Origin: Vulcanimicrobiota bacterium | Lineage (GTDB): Bacteria; Vulcanimicrobiota; Vulcanimicrobiia; Vulcanimicrobiales; Vulcanimicrobiaceae | Direction: 5' to 3' | NCBI GenBank assembly: GCA_013043945.1 | Contig: JABEUW010000068.1 | Span: forward strand, 1-37,415 | DNA length: 37,415 nt | Shown: piece after piece, positions 31,628 to 37,415 of the stretch | How the letters are laid out: each line of letters opens with the position of its first letter | How positions within the stretch are numbered: the first letter of the stretch is position 1 | Program-made: the position numbers and the translations under genes | The notes under the pieces: model-generated | What the model was told of the DNA's origin: nothing | The model's input: only the letters and a program-made list of their open reading frames with translations | Database searches by the model: none

Positions 31628-32953
31628 CTAGTTTGGTGCAATAAATGCGTCTAGCAACTTAAAGACCTTTAATGTTCGCAGGGCCTTAACGGAAATATTA
31701 ACGTTTCCGTTTACCGTTGGGCACGAAATCTTGACCGTTGCAATGGCATTGAGCGACGTCGTATTTGACGTATCCGAGGCCATTGAACAACGAGTTTGCC
31801 GGCTCTCTTCGTCGTTTACAAGGGTGCGCAAATACGAAAGTGCGGAGAAGTTTGCGCCCGACGCGACAAAATCGTCGGAGCCCGTTTCGACATATCGAAC
31901 CAGCGCAGCAAAGGCCGTATATTCTATCGCGGTCGAGGTAAGAATGTAGCGATCGCCATTCCATTTCACCGTTGCTGTCGATGCAATGTCTGGGCAAGCG
32001 AGACATTGCCAGAACGGTGCTTCCTGATCGCCTCCTGCTGGAAAAGCATACCCGGTTCCTGTGAGGCCGTGAAAATGCTTGACCAAGACATCCTTTGGAA
32101 TAGCGCCACCATCATACTTAGGCTTTGTCCCAGCGACAAAGCGAAGCACATGTAGCACATAACGATCCCCACTCCCGCCCCAAAAACTCGTTATCAGGCC
32201 ATCAAAAGAAAGAGCAAATCCATGGGGCATTGGCAACAACGCCACGTCCTGTGCAGCTACGGCATCGTTAACGAAATCCGCAGGCATGGCGACGAGGCTC
32301 CGCGGAACTTGACCGTCTTTGTTCGATCGATACTCAACGACCATCGCTGCATTTATTAGGGCTGAACCGAAGCAATCAGTCGTCGAGTTGGGAACGGTAT
32401 TGCCGGAAGACGGATCGAACGCCGGAGTCCACGACGAGACGCTCAAGACGCGCACAACGTAATCCAAATGAGCGGCTGGGGTTGGCTGAGAATATTCAAT
32501 ACAAAGGGTACCCTTCGCCATACTCGCAAGCTTCTTTGTAAGCACGACGTCGCTCAACAACCATTCATGAGGACGCGCCACGGCTTTCTGGGCTGCGGAA
32601 ACTAACTGATCGAATAGCGCCGCAGGAGGGCCATCTCCTTCGTTATAAATGTTCCGGGCGGCGGCAACGTATTGTGAGGCGGCCCGTGCATAGGCGGCCC
32701 ATGCGGCATTATCGCTAGCAATATCGCGCGCAATTTTTTTATCGACCGCTCGTCGTGAACCGGGTTGTAGGCGCAGTGTTGATGCGAGGGTCCTTGCTTC
32801 GTCATAATTTCCGCTGCGCGCATCTGTTTGAGCTTGCGATAGAGTCCTAGCTTCGCGGGCCATTTCGAGCGAGCGCAAGTGTCGCCACAACAAGCCTCCG
32901 CCGAGCGCCGCGATTGCCACTGCGCCGAGAATAATATACGAGACTCGGTTCAT
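31628..32953 (-). CDS. Membrane-anchored orphan protein with large exported domain
   Basis: 441 residues from the ATG at 32953 with AAGG upstream; the frame runs to 33031 but that extension is Arg-rich. One N-terminal membrane helix (about 5-23) is followed by a helical region with TPR-like spacing (about 27-115, EARTLSQAQTDARSGNYDEARTLASTL) and a long beta-rich domain with several cysteines (CIEYSQ, DCFGSAL, WQCLACPD, RCSMAS, ISCPTV). No family recognised. It is convergent with the trio, next to attR, and lower in GC than the core genes, so it is element cargo. It may sense or bind something at the envelope; that is a guess. Confidence 0.65.
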   Translation of the reverse strand: MNRVSYIILGAVAIAALGGGLLWRHLRSLEMAREARTLSQAQTDARSGNYDEARTLASTLRLQPGSRRAVDKKIARDIASDNAAWAAYARAASQYVAAARNIYNEGDGPPAALFDQLVSAAQKAVARPHEWLLSDVVLTKKLASMAKGTLCIEYSQPTPAAHLDYVVRVLSVSSWTPAFDPSSGNTVPNSTTDCFGSALINAAMVVEYRSNKDGQVPRSLVAMPADFVNDAVAAQDVALLPMPHGFALSFDGLITSFWGGSGDRYVLHVLRFVAGTKPKYDGGAIPKDVLVKHFHGLTGTGYAFPAGGDQEAPFWQCLACPDIASTATVKWNGDRYILTSTAIEYTAFAALVRYVETGSDDFVASGANFSALSYLRTLVNDEESRQTRCSMASDTSNTTSLNAIATVKISCPTVNGNVNISVKALRTLKVFKLLDAFIAPN

Positions 32954-33317
32954 GTTGAAACCTTGGATCGCATTTCCTGCCCTTCTCCGGGAGCAAATTC
33001 CGGCCCTCCTGACTTGCCCGTAGAGTATCAATATCGGACGTTGAGTAGGAGCTCGACGAAAAATTCGGGGTCGAGCTTCCGTATTCGAGGCCCCACGTTT
33101 TGAGTGCCAGGAGTGGCACCACAGCTTTCTGCCTCTGCAAGCCCGTTGGAATGGCGACGGTGAAAAGACGGCGAGAGACCGTGTGCCATTCGTGTGCCAT
33201 ACGCGACCAGATTAGACCGAACGAGACGATACGAACCGAGACACCGCGCGGCGGAAGACCTTACCAAACGGGGATTTGCGACTACGCGGCGACACTCGAC
33301 AGGACCACCCTGACGGA
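32954..33317 (+). other. Non-coding right end of the element with GTGCCA sites
   Basis: About 364 bases without a credible gene. It holds the inverted pair GTGCCA-GGAG-TGGCAC (33104-33119) and the direct doublet GTGCCA at 33183-33188 and 33194-33199, matching the left-end sites in sequence and 11-base spacing. These are the candidate right-arm integrase sites. Short open frames here lack ribosome sites and recognisable residues. Confidence 0.55.
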
Positions 33318-33340
33318 TTCAAATCCTGTCCCCGCAACCA
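33318..33340 (+). repeat. attR core (copy of the tRNA-fMet 3' end)
   Basis: 23 bases identical to 23982-24004. The upstream sequence does not form the rest of a tRNA, so this is the duplicated 3' end left by integration and not a second tRNA gene. Confidence 0.93.
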
Positions 33341-33344
33341 CGCC

Positions 33345-33388
33345 ACGAGAGGCCTCGCAGTCGATAGACTGCCAGGCCTCTCGTTTTT
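33345..33388 (+). terminator. Displaced native terminator of tRNA-fMet
   Basis: An 11-bp stem (ACGAGAGGCCT / AGGCCTCTCGT) encloses a second perfect stem (GCAGTC-GATA-GACTGC) and is followed by TTTT. It begins 4 bases after the attR CCA, exactly where a terminator for the intact tRNA gene would be, and reads on the plus strand like the tRNA. It is now about 9.3 kb from the gene it served. Confidence 0.85.
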
Positions 33389-33434
33389 ATGCTCCCTTCA
33401 ATCGCCATGCCTCGTCAGCGGGCGCAGCAATGGC

Positions 33435-35459
33435 CTAATTCAACGCTGCCTGAGTTCGAATCGCACCGTTCCCGGCGACAAATGCATCCATAATCGTAAG
33501 CAGCCCTTCCGCCGTTCTGTCGAGATCGCCGGACAACGCAAGCAGATCTGAAAATTTTGCGTCGAGCACGGTCGACGATGCGACCACCGTGTCGGCGGTC
33601 ACCGCATCGTCGCGCGACTTATCGGCAAACTCGGCAATCGCCGTCGCCAGCTCTCGCGCCTGCGCGGCCATTTCTTCTGTGGCCGCACCGTTTTGTTCGA
33701 CCACCGCAGAGATTGCTTGCATGGCATTCTCCGATCGTTTCGCCGATTCAAACATCTCAGCCGAGGAGCGCTCGATCTGCTCGCTACCCGATCTCGAAAG
33801 ACGAACGTTTTCGGATATCGATTGGAGCGCTTGCGATATGGACTCCGATTGAGATGCAGCCTCGACGACACGACTCTGGGCTCCCCCGACCGCAGCCCCT
33901 GCCGTACTCACACGATCGCGCACTTCGGTTATGAGTGCCGTAATGCGACGGTTTTCATCGGCGCTTCGTTCGGCGAGTTTCCGAATCTCCGATGCTACCA
34001 CGGCAAAACCCCGGCCCTGATCCCCGGCCCGAGCCGCCTCAATCGCTGCGTTGAGTGCGAGAAGATTGGTTTGTTCCGCAATCGATTCAACACTCTCAAG
34101 AATCGTGCCGATTTGCGACGACAGCTTCGATAGCGCAGCCATCTCTGCCGATGCTTCCCGTGTGGAAGCGTCGGTCTCAACAAGCATGCGCAGGGTCGCG
34201 CCCACGACGGCCACGCCGTTGTCGGCTGCCCGAGCGCTTTCACGAGCAGAATCGAGCAACAAGGTCGCTTGTTCCACCACCGTGCGGGCCTGCTTACCTA
34301 CCGATTCGATCTCTCCACTCGCCGCGCGCACTTGGAGCGCTTGGTCGGCGGCTCCCCGCGCAATACTTTCGACGCCAATTGCGAATTCGCCGATAATCGA
34401 TCGTGAAGCGCTTGCCTCCGTCGCACGACTTCGAAGCGCCTTGGCGAGCATCCCAACGGCACCAACCGAGGCAGTAGCTTGCTCGCGCACGAGAGCGACG
34501 TTTTGTTGCAATAGATTCGCTGATGGGGCGAGCGTGTTGACCGCCGCCTTAACGCCCTCTAAAATTGCGCGGATGCTCCCCATCATCGAGTCCAGCGATG
34601 TCCCAAGTCGGTCACGCTCGCTCTGCGGAGCGATGCTCGCTCCGATGTCGCCGCCGGCCATGGCTTCTGAAGCAGCCACGATCGAGCGTTGGTAATCGAT
34701 CATTTCCTCGAATGCATTGGCAACCGGTCGCAGCTCTCCGTCGATCGCACGGAGGTCGCCGAGTTCGAGTTCGCCGCGTGAAAGCGTTGCAGCGGCAACG
34801 CGAAGCACCGCAGCGCCCTTTCGTAGTCGTCGTATGCCGAGCGAAAAAACGAAAAACGTGATCGTGAAAATCAGGAGCATCGCACCGGCGACACCGACGA
34901 CGACGAGCGTAATTAATCGATTGATTACTGCGAGCGGATAGCTGACAACGTACGCACCGATCACGCGTCCGATGGCGTCGAAGACCGGCGCGGCGACGAC
35001 GAAGCTGGGAATCTTCGAGATCTCCGCGTCTCCTCGAAATGGTTTTCCGGCTATGATTGCCGAGGCTACCTTCGGGGGGATGTTCGCGGTGACGATAAAC
35101 GAACCGTCTTCTTTAATCGACGATGCGTCGAGTATCCATTCGCCGCCGTTTTGGCGTGCAAAAATCGACACATCGGCGCCGGAGAGCGAATGCGATTGCT
35201 GTATTAGGGCTTCGTTTCCCCCGTTGCTCCAACCGGGAAAGCCCGGAAAGCTGAGTTGCCCGCTCGAAAGCGTCGCATTCCCGGCGTTGGTAGCGAGCGC
35301 CAGTAAGGCCTTGACCGCCGCCTTCCCCTGACCGGAGAGAAAGCCATACTCCACTCGTTTCGCCGAATAGACCAGCCCCGCAACGGCAAATACGATCCCT
35401 AGAGCAAAAGCGATCGCTGTCGGCAACATGATACGAAACGTCATAGAATCCCGATTCAC
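33435..35459 (-). CDS. Methyl-accepting chemotaxis protein
   Basis: A 674-residue transmembrane chemoreceptor. TM1 is about 10-32, followed by a periplasmic Cache-like sensor (about 33-182), TM2 about 183-207, a HAMP-like linker and the long cytoplasmic coiled coil with the invariant hairpin tip [20 protein letters not shown] and [18 protein letters not shown]. It signals to CheA/CheW. There is no C-terminal CheR-docking pentapeptide (ends IRTQAALN). The start is GTG at 35459 with GGAGG about 7 bases upstream, better supported than the ATG five codons downstream. It is the first chromosomal gene right of the element. The 194 bases upstream of it hold nothing I can name. Confidence 0.94.
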   Translation of the reverse strand: MNRDSMTFRIMLPTAIAFALGIVFAVAGLVYSAKRVEYGFLSGQGKAAVKALLALATNAGNATLSSGQLSFPGFPGWSNGGNEALIQQSHSLSGADVSIFARQNGGEWILDASSIKEDGSFIVTANIPPKVASAIIAGKPFRGDAEISKIPSFVVAAPVFDAIGRVIGAYVVSYPLAVINRLITLVVVGVAGAMLLIFTITFFVFSLGIRRLRKGAAVLRVAAATLSRGELELGDLRAIDGELRPVANAFEEMIDYQRSIVAASEAMAGGDIGASIAPQSERDRLGTSLDSMMGSIRAILEGVKAAVNTLAPSANLLQQNVALVREQATASVGAVGMLAKALRSRATEASASRSIIGEFAIGVESIARGAADQALQVRAASGEIESVGKQARTVVEQATLLLDSARESARAADNGVAVVGATLRMLVETDASTREASAEMAALSKLSSQIGTILESVESIAEQTNLLALNAAIEAARAGDQGRGFAVVASEIRKLAERSADENRRITALITEVRDRVSTAGAAVGGAQSRVVEAASQSESISQALQSISENVRLSRSGSEQIERSSAEMFESAKRSENAMQAISAVVEQNGAATEEMAAQARELATAIAEFADKSRDDAVTADTVVASSTVLDAKFSDLLALSGDLDRTAEGLLTIMDAFVAGNGAIRTQAALN

Positions 35460-35653
35460 CAGGTCGCCTCCATTCCTTAATCAGTAATAGCAGGCAAAAC
35501 TTATGCATGCGTTATGAATGTCTTATCGAGACGGAGGCTTGCACTTCCACATCAGCCGAGCTCGAGGCCGCCTCTTCCACGAGTATCGACGGGCGAGCGC
35601 ATCGATAGCGTACGCTCCTCCCGGAGCGACACGTACGGCGTACGGGTTACGGG

Positions 35654-36635
35654 TTATGGCGCCTGAATCGAAGCGACCGACGAGGACGGGCAGAGTGCGT
35701 CGAGCGCCGTTTGCGCTACGGGATCGGGTTGCGCCATCGCACGGGGACGGCCGTAGGCGACCATGATGAGTTGGCCGTTTTTTTGAGCGAATCGCTCGAT
35801 GAGATATGAAAGCGGGGTGCGGCCACAGCCAAGCACCTTCGTCGATGAAATAATCTTCGAGTGAGCAAACATTTTTAGCATGGTCGTTGTCGCAATTTGA
35901 GCCACCATGGAGAGCGGCACCGGCTTACCGGAGACGTCGCCGTATTTTTGCAACGATGTTGCCGTAACGAGATACGATTCCATCGTCCCGTCGGCGAGCT
36001 TCCCCGAAGCCGCCGCCGTCCAGCCGACGGGAAGGGGCGCGTGCAGCCCCGGCATCGTCGTCATCACCGGCACCGCCGGCGGCGCAACGAAATCTTGCGG
36101 ACAGAAGGTGCCGAGCGCTGCAAGCGCCTCCGGATCGGTAGCAGAGCCGCCGGGGTCGCATGTGAGTCACTGCATCGAACGCACCATGCGGTGCCTGAGC
36201 GATATACTGCAGCATATCGAAGTGCACCGTCCCAAAGGCGAGGTTGTAATGCAGACGCCAGGCCGGGCGTGCACCGGCGCAGACGAAACTCGCACGGCTC
36301 GAAATCAACTGGAACTTGGTACCGAAGTTCTCGAGCGTTCCCAGAGCGGTCTTGACGTTCGCTTAGAGCGTTCCCGTCGTCGGTGCGTCATCCTCGGTAA
36401 CGTTGATCGCTTCGTTCGAACCGTCATAGGGCTTCATTGCTTGAAAGCGAATCTGCGTCACCGGTGAGAGGATGCGAATGCGGTCGTCGAGCATCCAATC
36501 CTTGGGAACCTGCATGAACGCCGAGACCGGTTGCACGCTTGCCTGCGGCGAGGGAACGGCGGCAGGCGACGCAATCGGCGAGGGGGCGGGCGAGGGACTC
36601 GTGAGTGCCTCTGCGAGCAATACCGCGCGAATCAT
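35654..36635 (-). pseudogene. Broken gene for a secreted protein with a duplicated domain
   Basis: Read on the minus strand from 36635, the frame starts MIRAVLLAEALTSPSPAPSP, passes QVPKDWMLDDRIR, then meets a TAA at 36363-36365. The same frame continues beyond it with sensible protein (ALGTLENFGTKFQLISSRASFVC...) to about 36160, where the reading frame must shift to go on as DPEALAALGTFCPQDF and reach the stop at 35654. The two halves look homologous: KDW / VGW, then ISSRASFVC / ISSTKVLGC, then ALAALGTFCP / ALDALCP. One nonsense and one frameshift break it, unless they are sequencing errors. No named family. Confidence 0.65.
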
Positions 36636-37415
36636 GCCGGCACCAATCCGGCTTCTTTCGCAACCGCGGCAAAGGCGTCGAGCGCGCTATCCATCTCCTC
36701 GCGCGTCAGCGTCGCGCAGAGCTGCGTGCGAATACGCGCCGCGCCTTCGGGAACCACTGGGAAGCCGAAGCCCGTCACGAAGACGCCGCGCTTCAAGAGC
36801 TTATCGCTCATCGCAATCGCGAACGCCGTCTCGCCGACGATAATCGGCACGATCGCGCTCGGTCCCGGAAGCGGTTTCAAGCCGATCCGTTCGAGCCCGT
36901 CTCGGAAATAGGTAACGTTCTCGCGGAGCGCGGCGACGCGCTCGGGGTGCGCGTCGAGAAAGTCGATCGCCGCGAGCGCGCTACAGGCCACCGTCGCCGG
37001 TAACGCGTTCGAAAAGAGTTGCGGGCGCGAGCGCTGGATCAGCATATCGACGAGTGCATGGCTTCCTGCGACGAAACCACCCGCGGCACCGCCGAGCGCC
37101 TTGCCCAGCGTTCCGGTGATGATATCGATCTCGCCGGTGAGTCCGAAATGTTCGATCGTTCCGCGCCCGCTCTCGCCCATCACGCCGGTTCCGTGCGAGT
37201 CATCGACGACGCTGACCGCGCCGTATTTTTTGCAAAGCACGACGATGCCGGGAAGGTCCGCGACCGATCCCTCCATCGAAAAGACGCCATCGGTCACCAC
37301 GAGAATCGGCGCGCACTCCCGAACGGCTTGCAATTTCGCTTCGAGGTCGGCGAGATCGCCGTGTTTGTAGACGCTGCGTTTTGCCTTACTCGCCAACCGC
37401 ACGCCGTCGATAATC
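36632..37415 (-). CDS. kbl: Glycine C-acetyltransferase (2-amino-3-ketobutyrate CoA ligase), partial
   Basis: The C-terminal about 260 residues of a PLP-dependent alpha-oxoamine synthase; the gene runs off the right edge. Motifs: VVDDSHGTGVMGESGRG, the PLP-lysine motif DIITGTLGKALGGA, RSRPQLFSNALP, and VTGFGFPVVPEGAARIRTQ. RSRP.LFSN and PVVP.G.ARIRTQ are characteristic of Kbl rather than BioF or HemA. It makes or cleaves 2-amino-3-ketobutyrate in threonine/glycine metabolism. The stop overlaps the start of the broken gene by 4 bases, so they were probably one transcript. Confidence 0.9.
   Translation of the reverse strand, partial: IIDGVRLASKAKRSVYKHGDLADLEAKLQAVRECAPILVVTDGVFSMEGSVADLPGIVVLCKKYGAVSVVDDSHGTGVMGESGRGTIEHFGLTGEIDIITGTLGKALGGAAGGFVAGSHALVDMLIQRSRPQLFSNALPATVACSALAAIDFLDAHPERVAALRENVTYFRDGLERIGLKPLPGPSAIVPIIVGETAFAIAMSDKLLKRGVFVTGFGFPVVPEGAARIRTQLCATLTREEMDSALDAFAAVAKEAGLVPA

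Noticed and set aside
33241-33340. Possible second tRNA gene ending at the attR core
   Set aside because: Only the 3' 23 bases match tRNA-fMet; upstream there is no anticodon stem or matching acceptor 5' strand, so it is an att duplication.
33100-33438. Open frame crossing the attR core and the displaced terminator
   Set aside because: It spans the integration junction and a strong hairpin and has no ribosome site or recognisable residues.
35925-36308. Independent gene in the middle of the broken locus
   Set aside because: Its first part reads as a continuation of the upstream frame past the TAA, and its second half turns into Arg/Gly/Ala-rich shadow where the true frame shifts; it is a fragment plus shadow.

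Overview
The window comes from a high-GC, diderm bacterium. It carries a TonB-dependent receptor, a signal-peptide beta-barrel-like protein and other exported proteins. The gene mix is hrcA-dnaJ-rsmE with a CIRCE operator, accD-accA followed by an FtsB-like gene, large PAS/GAF/GGDEF proteins and very frequent 4-bp start/stop overlaps. It fits an environmental lineage such as Eremiobacterota/Vulcanimicrobiota (WPS-2), but that placement is inference from style only.

Left core region (1-23.9 kb), mostly minus strand. 103-894 is an exported barrel-like protein, convergent with an Old Yellow Enzyme. Next comes a compact minus-strand run read from 10.1 kb down to 2.0 kb: two coupled PAS-GAF-GGDEF proteins, a DPM1-like glycosyltransferase, accD, accA, an FtsB/DivIC-like gene, an S1-like protein, Ppx/GppA and tRNA-Leu(UAA). 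The ppx stop codon lies inside the tRNA gene. Then rsmE, dnaJ and hrcA (minus) diverge from acs (plus) across an 82-bp gap holding a CIRCE element. After a small secreted orphan and a TonB-dependent receptor comes a chain of overlapping genes (DtxR-type regulator, rhomboid protease, DinG helicase, S1/P1 nuclease) that ends in a strong hairpin before the receptor gene, and then adenosine deaminase.

Accessory element (about 23.98-33.34 kb). The initiator tRNA-fMet gene (23928-24004) is the attachment site of an integrated element of about 9.3 kb. Its 3' 23 nt are repeated exactly at 33318-33340, followed by what looks like the tRNA's original terminator. The element has a tyrosine integrase and a regulator read leftward. 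Facing them is a rightward chain of overlapping genes: an AlpA/excisionase-like HTH protein, a small orphan, a DUF3987 primase/helicase-like protein, a Cys-rich protein, a tiny ORF and a Gly-rich possible small-terminase-like protein. A cargo zone follows: a superinfection-immunity-family membrane protein, an exported four-cysteine protein, a coupled trio that includes a protein with a phage MuF-like C-terminus, and a lower-GC membrane-anchored orphan. No capsid, tail, portal, large terminase or conjugation genes are present. This layout (int-regulator / alpA-replication-possible terS-cargo) is that of a phage satellite (PICI-like), and it is the most interesting thing in the window.

Right core region (33.4-37.4 kb): a methyl-accepting chemotaxis protein, a broken gene for a secreted protein with a duplicated domain, and the truncated start of a kbl-type ligase at the window edge.
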